A stretch of 12,841 nucleotides of DNA from Clostridia bacterium. Its GTDB lineage: Bacteria; Bacillota_A; Clostridia; Oscillospirales; Butyricicoccaceae. The notes below the pieces were generated by a model that saw only the letters and a list, made by a program, of their open reading frames with translations, ran no database searches and was not told the origin of the DNA. Of this stretch, positions 7,401-12,841 are shown piece by piece; positions within the stretch are counted from its first letter, which is position 1; every line of letters begins with the position of its first letter. The stretch covers positions 1-12,841 of the forward strand of contig JAFOHJ010000283.1 in NCBI GenBank assembly GCA_017421885.1, given 5' to 3'. The position numbers and the translations under genes are program-made.

Positions 7401-8417
7401 GCTGCCGTCAAGGTCGGTGAAGGCCAGCTTATCGCCGGCTGTGAGAGATGTCAGAGCTTCGTCGGCATTCTCGAACACCGCGATGCCGTCTGTGCGGCTG
7501 ACAAGGCGGTTCTTTTCCGACTCTCCGTCAAGACGGAGAACATCATCCTTAAATATGGCATAACCGCCCTCGTCGCCCACATTCAGCACGCGGTCGGCAG
7601 GGAAGTCGGCTGCCGTCTGATTGGCAAAGCCTTCAAAGGCCGAGGTGTAGTAAAGGCACAGGAAGGTCTCGTGGAGGCCTCTGCCGTTTTCATCTCTCAG
7701 CTGAGCGCGCAGCTTGAAGTAGCGGGGCAGGCCCTCCATGGTAAGGGCTGCTTCGGTGTCGCCTGCCGACACGGGGGCCGTCTTTTCCATAAGAAGCTCG
7801 TCGTTTGTTTCGTCATATGCTGCGATATGAAGGGTGCAGTCGCGGCCGGCCTGGATGATGGCGGTGACATCGCTGCCGCTAATATCAATGTCGACAACGG
7901 CGAAGTTGTTGTCCTGCCAGATATCTTCGCTCTCCAGAAGGTCATGCACCAGCACGGGGCGGTTGGGGATAAGCTCGCTCGAGAAGGAGAAGACCTTAAG
8001 CGTCCTTGCATTCTCAAGGCCCGAGAGGGTCAGATGATTACTGCCGTCCTGTATGGCCTGATGCATCGAGCTGGAGAGGAACATACCCTCTTCGTCATAA
8101 AGGGCGGCCAGCAGCCTGTCGCCTGTCGCGGCGATAAGCTCGACCGTCAGGGTGTCGTTTTCCCAGTCGACATAGGTGGTGTGGCCGCCATAACCGCACT
8201 CGGTGCAGGTCATGCCGCTTTCATCCCATGTGTGGGCGGCGCGGGTATCCTCTTCCTCAAGGCCACATTCGGGGAGAGTGCAGGCCTTCCAGTGGTATCC
8301 GCTGTCATAAAACCAGTCGTATGTGTGCTCGCAGTCATCGGCGCCCAGTGCCCACAGAGGCATCATCTGAACACACATGACCGCCGTCAGCACAAGCGAC
8401 AACAGCCTTTTCATCAT
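4404..8417 (-). CDS. large secreted mosaic protein: Cys/His-rich N terminus, CarboxypepD_reg-like domains, BspA-type LRRs (1337 aa)
   Basis: Predicted exported adhesin-like protein. The signal peptide is about residues 1-26 (MMKRLLSLVLTAVMCV...ALGA). Residues 29-78 form a Cys/His-rich unit with C29, H31, H42, C46, C51, H62, then CTECGYGG, a zinc-ribbon-like pattern. A long beta-rich region of unrecognised folds runs to about 750. Three carboxypeptidase-regulatory-like beta-sandwich repeats follow at about 753-826 (VRGFVTDKVTGEPISGASV), 834-914 (GTLSGTVIDSRTGDPIADAS) and 919-1000. Residues about 1054-1300 are BspA-type 23-residue LRRs (IGENAFAYCDSLEFISIP), closed by YRGTQEEW. There is no LPXTG, SLH or C-terminal membrane segment, so the means of attachment is unclear. 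The start is the first ATG of the ATGATG pair (8417), 10 nt after AAGGAG. It has a strong own promoter at 8497-8525 and is monocistronic. Ligand and role unknown; BspA relatives are often adhesins. Confidence 0.88.
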   Translation of the reverse strand: MMKRLLSLVLTAVMCVQMMPLWALGADDCEHTYDWFYDSGYHWKACTLPECGLEEEDTRAAHTWDESGMTCTECGYGGHTTYVDWENDTLTVELIAATGDRLLAALYDEEGMFLSSSMHQAIQDGSNHLTLSGLENARTLKVFSFSSELIPNRPVLVHDLLESEDIWQDNNFAVVDIDISGSDVTAIIQAGRDCTLHIAAYDETNDELLMEKTAPVSAGDTEAALTMEGLPRYFKLRAQLRDENGRGLHETFLCLYYTSAFEGFANQTAADFPADRVLNVGDEGGYAIFKDDVLRLDGESEKNRLVSRTDGIAVFENADEALTSLTAGDKLAFTDLDGSAATALIEAISVSGDTVTITEAADVSVSDFYSSVKINIVALSSDGTETASAEDSGSSAAEAPGITDTTLDITDVELGSAFTFTPKTEVFTAQMKIWGGSKIIFYYDEVWFGKDSMMVGAVNRVKLESTFTFGPNSHMNEKKDIGELPLFGIPNVADISMKLEAPYSVEWATGGILPLNGEWTAGYLYITHNGEESTQKAQEKSVTNGEYSAGGKIELTAGLRASIEAGLLNDMVAISFGAGVGLKAEGELVGTAAPIRGVDEYHACYTCVNGTSSAYLEADVNLDYEITEKLSGTLLDLDLIHLNWTLGKFYCSIFNDDRSIFKGIPDYGSGECPNKGYRVIISTWDNEEEVNGVRIDLNQTGVVWSARGESVWVTHLYPGTYTAIANIEGNNAQAVIKITDSSQKIKLVGEDKTVRGFVTDKVTGEPISGASVSAIGPESTSVSTNANGAYEFTVCEGTYEVSCAATGYEAQSLEMTLTKNTFKNFILHPLIDPGTLSGTVIDSRTGDPIADASVTITAQENSERSQTVHTEADGTYSVLLSEGLYDVAFSADHYKAASTSAGIAPENTTTLDQKLERYRGSLSGTITAQETEEVKFTGAAITVTLNGTEVGSASTGADGIYSIEDLPSGELKGTVSAEGFSTKSGTASIPDEGEGIFNAFLQPSQGSGDLGTVSWELTHDGTLRVFGTGSAGGYSWNTYWGRPSTPWHSLELADKVYKVVVDEGVTDFGRYTFAKLPNLVSVELPDTLTGIGENAFAYCDSLEFISIPGSVRNIASNAFGYNIKVAVFEEGATHVGGLQGTLVERVVIPDTVESFGNYAFNGCSHLKQITFPKNLKNIGHYAFNYSGITSAILPEGLESIGDYAFNSCGELSAVSIPDTVTSMGNGMFVDCAKLTSVRLSANVTSMPSFRRCTNLRVLELPEGVTYIGAYSLEGTTLDKLILPKSLKTIDYGATNGCSTIPVYYRGTQEEWAAINIVDNSNDALLNSPNVTYNYTGR

Positions 8418-8496
8418 AGCATTTATTCTCCTTATCTTATATATATTAATATTACAGAAATATGGGAATGTGCAGCTAAAGCGCTGCTTTAATGTG

Positions 8497-8525
8497 ATTA
8501 TACTATTTTGTGCGGTTAATGGCAA
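8497..8525 (-). promoter_or_regulatory. strong sigma-A promoter of the large mosaic-protein gene
   Basis: Minus strand: -35 TTGCCA (8525-8520), 17-nt spacer, -10 TATAAT (8502-8497). The predicted leader is about 70 nt and contains the small hairpin GCAGC-GCTTTA-GCTGC. The divergent Cys-rich gene starts at 8634, so 8418-8633 is a divergent promoter region. No convincing sigma-A promoter for the plus-strand gene was found in it. Confidence 0.8.
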
Positions 8526-8633
8526 TTAAAAGCCTGCCATAATACATAAGGAAAATCGCAAAAATCTTTGTAACCAATGTGACCTCTCCTGCGTAATATG
8601 GATTGAGAAACCAATCAAGGAGGTCAAGACAAT

Positions 8634-8843
8634 ATGTGTTGCAACAATTATAACAGAGGCCAGTGCGGCGGCGTTTTCCAGAACTATCAGGCTTTCTGGA
8701 TCGTGGTGGTGGTCGCCATCGTGGTGATCTGGGTACATTATGCGGGAAGCGGCTGTAATAATTACATCTGCTGTGAGCACGACCGCGGCTGCGGTTGCAA
8801 CTGCAACCCCTGCTGCGATCCCTGCTGCAACCCCTGCTGCTGA
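8634..8843 (+). CDS. cysteine-rich single-pass membrane microprotein (69 aa)
   Basis: Unrecognised small protein with three parts. Residues 1-20 are a short N terminus with Cys at 2, 3 and 11. One hydrophobic membrane segment follows at about 21-34 (FWIVVVVAIVVIWV). The Cys-rich tail has Cys at 41, 46, 47, 53, 55, 57, 60, 61, 64, 65, 68 and 69. Fifteen of 69 residues are cysteine. The tail ends in NPCCDPCCNPCC, three X-P-C-C units encoded by a near-perfect 12-bp tandem repeat. The start is ATG 8634, with a near-perfect AAGGAGG (8617-8623) 10 nt upstream. A dedicated terminator follows at 8868-8892, so this is a genuine expressed gene. The architecture suggests metal binding or disulfide cross-linking at a membrane or spore surface. 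It loosely recalls small sporulation membrane proteins (a YjcZ-like hydrophobic stretch), but I claim no homology. Confidence 0.82.
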   Translation: MCCNNYNRGQCGGVFQNYQAFWIVVVVAIVVIWVHYAGSGCNNYICCEHDRGCGCNCNPCCDPCCNPCC

Positions 8844-8867
8844 TACGGGCAGAGTTCATAACAAAAA

Positions 8868-8892
8868 GCTCCCCTCACGGGGAGCATTTTTT
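8868..8892. terminator. bidirectional terminator between the Cys-rich gene and the LRR operon
   Basis: GCTCCCC (8868-8874), loop TCAC, GGGGAGC (8879-8885), then a T-run to 8892. AAAAA lies before the stem, so it also works on the minus strand, where the LRR operon ends at 8899. It therefore closes both converging transcripts. Confidence 0.88.
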
Positions 8893-8898
8893 ATGTGT

Positions 8899-10425
8899 TC
8901 AGTTAAGAGGAGTATCATCAAAGTCTTCGATATCAAAGCCCATAAGCGCGTCGAACTCATCCTGCTCTTCGGGGGAGTGAAAGTCCATGGGGTAGTCTGA
9001 TATATCTCCGATCAGAGCCCATTTTTCTTCGGGAGACAGGCCTTCGAAGGGGTTTGGAATGTGGACGACCGTGTGGGGATGATGATAGGTCTCGGCCCAA
9101 TTATGGGCGGCGGAATTCTCGATGACGGTCAGCACAGTATGGAGTTCAAAGCATTTCGCACCCGGCATTCTGGTCTTCTTGGGGATGGTCAGCTCCCTGA
9201 CGGCTGTGCCAATAAAGGCATAGGGTTCGATAATACCGAGAGATTCGGGTATGACCAATGTGCTCAGTGCCCTACAGTTGAGAAAGGCATAGCTGCCGAT
9301 GGTGTGCACGATTTTGGGCAGATGCACCTCGCGCAGATCGCTGCAATCCCTGAAGGCATAAGTATCTATCGAGCAGCCTTTGCCGCCTTCCTCAAAGGTG
9401 ACGGTCTCCAACGAGCGGTTACCCTCAAAGCAGTGGGGGCCGAGGCTGGTGATATATTTGGGAATGACTACGTTTTTCCCGCCTTCGGGAGCCAGGATGA
9501 GAGAGCATCCCGATTCGAACTGGTCATTGGGGCCGTAGCGATACGGCCTGGTCACGAGAAAGCCGTCCATGACACAGAAATATTCGTTCTCAGGGTGACA
9601 TTCGATCTTTTCAAGAGGTCCGATGCCGTAAAAGGCTCCTTCGTGGTCTATATCCAGACCCTTGGGGATGTAAAGCTGCTTAAGTGAGCCGCAATTTTTA
9701 AAAATGCGGTCATGCAGCACGACGTTGACCTCGGGCAAGCGGACCTTTTCAAGAGAACGGCAGTCGGAGAAGGCAGCGCTGTCGATATATGTAACGCTGT
9801 CAGGAAGATATACACTTCTGAGATTTCGGCAGCTGTCAAAAGCAATGCTGCCGATGTGGTTTGCGCCGTGGGGGATGGCAATATCTCCGAAAGACAAGCA
9901 GCTTCTGAAGGCTCCGCTGCTTATCTCTTTAAGGGTGGAGGGGAGAGCAGGCCATTTCAGTCTTTCGCATTCACGGAAGGCATCTTCGCCGATGCTTACC
10001 AGTCCTTCGGGCAAGGTGACGTGCCTGAGGGACGAGCAGAACTCGAAGGTGCCTTCGGGCAGGGCGGTGATGCCGTCGGGGATCGCCATGCTTTCAAGGC
10101 GGCTGCAGCAGGAAAAAACATGGCTGCCCATGTGCAGAAGCTTTTTGGGCATAGTCACTTTTTCCAGCATTTCGCAGGAATAGAAGGCACATTCGCCTAT
10201 ATATACAACGCTGTTGGGCAGGATGACCTCGCGAAGCCTGTCAAGGGCACAGAAAGCATTCTCTCTGATGGATGTAACAGAATCGGGAATGAGTACGGTC
10301 TCAAGAAGGTCACAGCCATCAAAGGCGTTTTCGCCGATCATAGTCACGCCGTCGGGTATGGTGATATTATTGTCGTCGCTTATGCACTCAATCAGAATGC
10401 CGTTTTCTATTGTGAAGTCGGTCAT
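8899..10425 (-). CDS. BspA-like leucine-rich repeat protein, no signal peptide (508 aa); third gene of LRR operon
   Basis: Residues 1-20 carry the shared N-terminal signature MTDFTIENGIL. Eleven nearly uninterrupted 23-residue LRRs of the BspA (LRR_5) type follow at about 22-275, with the consensus IPDGVTxIGENAFxxCxxLExV. Residues 275-318 are the insert IECHPENEYFCVMDGFLV, and three to four more repeats follow to about 415. A C-terminal cap at 428-456 contains VIENSAAHNWAETY. The last 50 residues are acidic (DALMGFDIEDFDDTPLN). No signal peptide, membrane segment or wall anchor is visible, so cytosolic location is inferred unless an unusual export route exists. The ATG at 10425 has AAGGAG 8 nt upstream and overlaps the stop of the previous gene by 4 bp (ATGA), indicating translational coupling. 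The fold is a beta-solenoid likely used for protein binding; the partner is unknown. Confidence 0.88.
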   Translation of the reverse strand: MTDFTIENGILIECISDDNNITIPDGVTMIGENAFDGCDLLETVLIPDSVTSIRENAFCALDRLREVILPNSVVYIGECAFYSCEMLEKVTMPKKLLHMGSHVFSCCSRLESMAIPDGITALPEGTFEFCSSLRHVTLPEGLVSIGEDAFRECERLKWPALPSTLKEISSGAFRSCLSFGDIAIPHGANHIGSIAFDSCRNLRSVYLPDSVTYIDSAAFSDCRSLEKVRLPEVNVVLHDRIFKNCGSLKQLYIPKGLDIDHEGAFYGIGPLEKIECHPENEYFCVMDGFLVTRPYRYGPNDQFESGCSLILAPEGGKNVVIPKYITSLGPHCFEGNRSLETVTFEEGGKGCSIDTYAFRDCSDLREVHLPKIVHTIGSYAFLNCRALSTLVIPESLGIIEPYAFIGTAVRELTIPKKTRMPGAKCFELHTVLTVIENSAAHNWAETYHHPHTVVHIPNPFEGLSPEEKWALIGDISDYPMDFHSPEEQDEFDALMGFDIEDFDDTPLN

Positions 10426-11690
10426 AGTATTTTCTCCTTTGTGCCTTCTTCGGAAAGGACGGTCTCGCCGCCAAGAGTAAAGTCTTCGAAAAGCATCGAA
10501 AGCTCGAAATCGGGATCCTGATGATCTTTGTAGGAAAAGCTCTTTGTGACGAGCTTTCCGTCCATCAATATAAAACGATGGCTGTCTTCATCGCAGGTTA
10601 TGGATTCGAAGGGCCCGGAGCCTTCAAAGGCATTTCTCTTAAAATACAGAAGGGATTTGGGTATATGCAGCTTTTTAAGTGAGGGGCAGTTTTCGAATAC
10701 CTTTTCACCGAGGCCGAAATAGCTTTCGGGCAGGCGGATCTCAGAGAGCCTTTGGCAGCCGCTGAGGGCATGATCGCCGATCACCATAACGCTGTCGGGG
10801 ATATAGAGGGTCTCGAGAGCCTCGCATTTTTTAAATGCTTCTGATTTGATGAACTTTATATTATCGGGAAGGGTGATATGCTTCTGTTTGCTTCGGCAGG
10901 AAATGAGATTACCGTTTGAGATCTCGAAGTCGGAGTCGAGGTAATGGAAAAATATCCTGCATCTGTAGGCATCGCTCAGGTTATCGACCAGCTCATAGCC
11001 GTGGGAATCGTTTATGAGGTCGAGAGGTGTGTCGGTGTCGGCGAAATGAGCGCCCAGTATCTCAAGGTCTTCAGGAATTGCAATTGACTCGGGGGAACAG
11101 CCGTCAAAGGCATAGCTGCCGAGCTTATACAGGCTTCTGGGCATCCCGACGTTCCACAGGCTCGAGCAGTCTTCAAAGGCGCGGTCGTCGATGACCGACA
11201 TTTTCTCGGGAAAGATGATGCTGCTCAGCGCTGTGCAGCCCAGAAATGCGCATTTTCCCACAGAGAGAAGGTAGGGCGAGGCAGGGTCGCTCTCGAATGT
11301 GACGGTGCAGACCTCGCTGCAAGCGAAACAGTAGGGTGCAAGGCCCGAGATATATGAGGGGATGACGACCTCCTCGGGGCCGGGGAGGGCATATACAAGA
11401 ATATTTTTGTCGGGCAGGAAGTCGGAAGGCACGCGGTTTATGAGAAAGCCGTCTTTCACATAAAAGCAGCCGTTTTCCTTGTCGCAGGTGATGCTTTCGA
11501 GCCTGAAGGGGCCGTAGAGCGCGCCGTTATCCATTTTTTTCACGTCTTTGGATATATGGAGCGCCCTGAGATTTTTGCAGGCTTCGAAGGCGGCGGGGTC
11601 GATGATGGTCACGCCGTCTGGGATGGTTATATGGCTCTCATAGCTTTCACACTTAAGCAGGATGCCGTTTTCTATGATGAACTCTGTCAT
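10422..11690 (-). CDS. BspA-like LRR protein made of one complete and one partial module (422 aa); second gene of LRR operon
   Basis: No signal peptide. Module 1 (residues 1-250) has the signature MTEFIIENGILLKC, LRRs, the insert SITCDKENGCFYVKDGFLI (66-84), more LRRs, and a C-terminal cap at about 223-250 (DLINDSHGYELVDNL) like that of the 508-aa protein. Module 2 (253 to end) restarts with SDFEISNGNLISC, three to four LRRs and a second insert SITCDEDSHRFILMDGKLV (363-381). It then ends in a non-LRR tail, just where the third protein continues with IPKYITSLGP repeats and a cap. It therefore looks like a complete protein fused to the front half of another. The ATG at 11690 has AAGGAGG 7 nt upstream, lies 13 bp after the first gene's stop, and its own stop overlaps the next start by 4 bp. 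The function is presumably protein binding, by family analogy. Confidence 0.88.
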   Translation of the reverse strand: MTEFIIENGILLKCESYESHITIPDGVTIIDPAAFEACKNLRALHISKDVKKMDNGALYGPFRLESITCDKENGCFYVKDGFLINRVPSDFLPDKNILVYALPGPEEVVIPSYISGLAPYCFACSEVCTVTFESDPASPYLLSVGKCAFLGCTALSSIIFPEKMSVIDDRAFEDCSSLWNVGMPRSLYKLGSYAFDGCSPESIAIPEDLEILGAHFADTDTPLDLINDSHGYELVDNLSDAYRCRIFFHYLDSDFEISNGNLISCRSKQKHITLPDNIKFIKSEAFKKCEALETLYIPDSVMVIGDHALSGCQRLSEIRLPESYFGLGEKVFENCPSLKKLHIPKSLLYFKRNAFEGSGPFESITCDEDSHRFILMDGKLVTKSFSYKDHQDPDFELSMLFEDFTLGGETVLSEEGTKEKIL

Positions 11691-11703
11691 GGTGTTTCCT
11701 CCT

Positions 11704-12474
11704 TTATGCTGCTACAGAAGACGAAGAGGCCTCTGAACTGTCAGAGGCCTTGGAGTTATCGCTTTTTGCTTTGGGGAAGGTGATCTGCTCGCAGCCTTTA
11801 AAGGCATTATATCCCAAAATGACGCCCGAGGGAAGGCTTGTCCTTCTAAGGTCGCAGCCCTTGAAGGCATAGTCGCCGATTTTTTTAAGGCTCTCGGGAA
11901 GGATGGCCTTCTTGAGCATGCGGCATTCGGCAAAGGCACATGTGCCGATGTATGCCAGCTTTTCGGGGAGCTCGATCTTTCTCATATCGATGCATCCCGA
12001 GAAGGCGTATTCACCCACACGGATGAGGGAGGAGGGGAGCAGCACCTTTCTGAGCTTTGCACAGCCGGCAAAGCTCCATCTTGCGATGTCGTCTACCGAT
12101 GCGGCCGAAAGATCCAGCTCTTTGAGGGACGAGCAGTAGGCAAAGGCTCCGTCGCCCAGCCTGCAGAGGTCCTTTGTAAAGCCGATGGTCTTGAGATTGC
12201 GGCAGCCTGAAAAGGCATTTTCGCCGATCTCGATAACGTGCTTTCCGCCCATCACCGTGCGCAGTGAAACGCAGTTCTCAAAGGCCGAGCGGCCGATGTA
12301 CTTGAGGCTATTTGGAAGCTCCACAAGCCTGACGGCGCGGTGGCCTCTGAAACAGTCGGATGCTATGGCGGTTACGCCTTCGGGGATAAATACGTGTTCG
12401 TTTTTTCCGCGGTATTCCTGAAGGATAGAGTTTTCAATGGTAAAGTCGGATATGGTATTTTCATTTCTGCGCAT
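11704..12474 (-). CDS. BspA-like LRR protein with Ser-rich tail, no signal peptide (256 aa); first gene of LRR operon
   Basis: N terminus MRRNENTISDFTIENSIL carries the same signature as the two following genes. About nine 23-residue BspA-type LRRs run from about 29 to 235 (for example LPNSLKYIGRSAFENCVSLR and LPEKLAYIGTCAFAECRMLK). Unlike its neighbours it lacks the insert and C-terminal cap. It ends in a low-complexity serine tail, KSDNSKASDSSEASSSSVAA. The ATG at 12474 is chosen because AAGGAG lies 7 nt upstream; the in-frame ATG at 12522 precedes that site and would add basic, non-LRR residues. The TAA stop merges into the ribosome site of the next gene (TAAAGGAGG). The DNA of the Ser-rich tail contains a perfect hairpin (11727-11750). 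No confident sigma-A promoter was found upstream; a palindromic element occupies 12520-12600. No export signal is seen. Confidence 0.87.
   Translation of the reverse strand: MRRNENTISDFTIENSILQEYRGKNEHVFIPEGVTAIASDCFRGHRAVRLVELPNSLKYIGRSAFENCVSLRTVMGGKHVIEIGENAFSGCRNLKTIGFTKDLCRLGDGAFAYCSSLKELDLSAASVDDIARWSFAGCAKLRKVLLPSSLIRVGEYAFSGCIDMRKIELPEKLAYIGTCAFAECRMLKKAILPESLKKIGDYAFKGCDLRRTSLPSGVILGYNAFKGCEQITFPKAKSDNSKASDSSEASSSSVAA
11727..11750 (-). promoter_or_regulatory. perfect 10-bp hairpin inside the 3' coding end of the first LRR gene
   Basis: AGGCCTCTGA (11727-11736), 4-nt loop, TCAGAGGCCT (11741-11750), extendable by a G-T pair. In the transcript the stem is followed by pyrimidine-rich CTTCGTCTTC rather than a U-run. 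It is therefore a possible attenuator, pause or RNA-stability element at the gene 1/gene 2 junction rather than a standard terminator. Confidence 0.55.
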
Positions 12475-12519
12475 GGTGATTCTCCTTTTCTTATGATAGT
12501 GTAGTGTGGGTTCAATGAA

Positions 12520-12600
12520 CACCTTGAAGGGTACTTGGGGAAGGGGGACCGTCGTTAGACGGTGGATGAGGTGATCCTTTCGTTTTTAATTTTCAAGGTG
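12520..12600. repeat. 81-bp palindromic element with 9-bp terminal inverted repeats
   Basis: CACCTTGAA (12520-12528) and TTCAAGGTG (12592-12600) are perfect inverted repeats. Between them lies the hairpin ACCGTC-GTTA-GACGGT (12548-12563) in a GGGGAAGGGGG...GGTGGATGAGGTG context. It resembles small interspersed palindromic repeats of Oscillospiraceae (from memory, not searched). It occupies the leader or promoter region of the LRR operon and has no T-run, so it is not a standard terminator. Confidence 0.65.
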
Positions 12601-12640
12601 CTGTCGGTGAAATAAATAATACCACTATATATAAGGAGAA

Positions 12641-12841
12641 TCATTTTGCCGGTGGAGCTTTGATGTCAGGAGCCCAGTCGCTCCACAGCGCGAAGGCACA
12701 GCCTATGCCGAGGCTGTGTGCCTCCTCCAGTTTGAGACGGGCCGTATCCTCGTTGTCGAACATGACGAAGTGAGGCTTCCTCCCCTCATCCATGTAGGTG
12801 AAATAGCGGCAGCACAGGTCATCCGAGAAGAAACTCTCGCC
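12641..12841 (-). CDS. 3' end of an unrecognised gene (last 66 residues)
   Basis: An open minus-strand frame runs from the window edge to TGA at 12643-12641, with strongly GC-rich third positions typical of coding DNA here. Visible segments include SFFSDDLCCRYFTYMDEGRK, HFVMFDNEDTARLKLEEAHS, then LGIGCAFALWSDWAPDIKAP. The order of a beta-strand-like FVMFDN, a charged helix and a Gly-rich strand ending in Trp recalls the last beta-alpha-beta step of TIM-barrel glycosidases such as GH18 (Vw.Dd..S...K...a...gl.G...W). That is only a resemblance. The N-terminal part lies outside the window, so start, export signal and length are unknown. It runs in the same direction as the LRR operon, 166 bp upstream of its first ATG; co-transcription is possible but a palindromic element intervenes. 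Confidence 0.7.
   Translation of the reverse strand, partial: GESFFSDDLCCRYFTYMDEGRKPHFVMFDNEDTARLKLEEAHSLGIGCAFALWSDWAPDIKAPPAK

Noticed and set aside
7671..8492. 273-codon plus-strand open frame opposite the N terminus of the mosaic protein
   Set aside because: It overlaps a gene with signal peptide and strong promoter, and runs through that promoter and leader. Treated as a shadow.
8503..8859. 118-codon minus-strand frame opposite the Cys-rich gene
   Set aside because: Arg/Ser-rich antisense of a repeat-coding gene. It crosses the mosaic-gene promoter and lacks a good ribosome site, whereas the plus frame has AAGGAGG and a terminator.
9712..10521. 269-codon plus-strand frame across two LRR genes
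   Set aside because: Spans the coupled start/stop of two well-supported minus-strand genes. The period of the LRRs keeps antisense frames open.
12623..12664. Plus-strand AAGGAG followed by TTG as a possible gene start
   Set aside because: The frame closes after only a few codons.

Overview
The window looks like chromosomal DNA of a gut-type Clostridia member, probably Oscillospiraceae/Ruminococcaceae. This is inference. The reasons are GC-rich third codon positions, strong AAGGAG(G) ribosome sites, sigma-A type promoters, U-tailed terminators, clostridial SLH-type and BspA-type surface proteins, and short palindromic repeats of a kind I associate with that family. No phage, CRISPR, transposase or rRNA gene is visible.

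Layout. (1) 1-1272: on the minus strand, the first 211 codons of an M20 metallopeptidase, an orphan 3' gene tail with its own terminator, and a Trp-Asp-Thr tRNA operon with a clear promoter (1290-1318) and a perfect-stem terminator. (2) 1516-2844 (+): a complete M20D/PM20D2-like amidohydrolase. Its last 43 bp are repeated 166 bp downstream, before the terminator. (3) 3061-3168: a 14-bp tandem repeat next to a double-hairpin interspersed repeat. (4) 3255-4343 (+): a secreted or membrane-anchored SLH-like protein, convergent through a shared terminator with (5) 4404-8417 (-), a 1337-aa secreted mosaic protein (Cys/His-rich N terminus, three carboxypeptidase-regulatory-like domains, BspA-type LRR C terminus). 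(6) 8634-8843 (+): a 69-aa cysteine-rich one-pass membrane microprotein. (7) 12474-8899 (-): a tight operon of three BspA-like LRR proteins without signal peptides. (8) 12641-12841 (-): the 3' end of an unrecognised gene, separated from the operon by a palindromic element.

How the genes may fit together. Two M20 hydrolases flank the tRNA operon in opposite orientations and probably act in peptide or N-acyl-amino-acid salvage. The right two thirds is dominated by BspA-type LRR proteins, one exported and three apparently cytosolic. The three operon genes share an N-terminal signature, so they are tandem paralogs. The middle one reads as a complete protein fused to the N-terminal half of another copy. 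The most unusual items are the leaderless LRR operon, the Cys-rich microprotein, the duplicated 3' gene end and the perfect hairpin inside the last codons of the first LRR gene. No known multi-gene defence or biosynthetic system was recognised.
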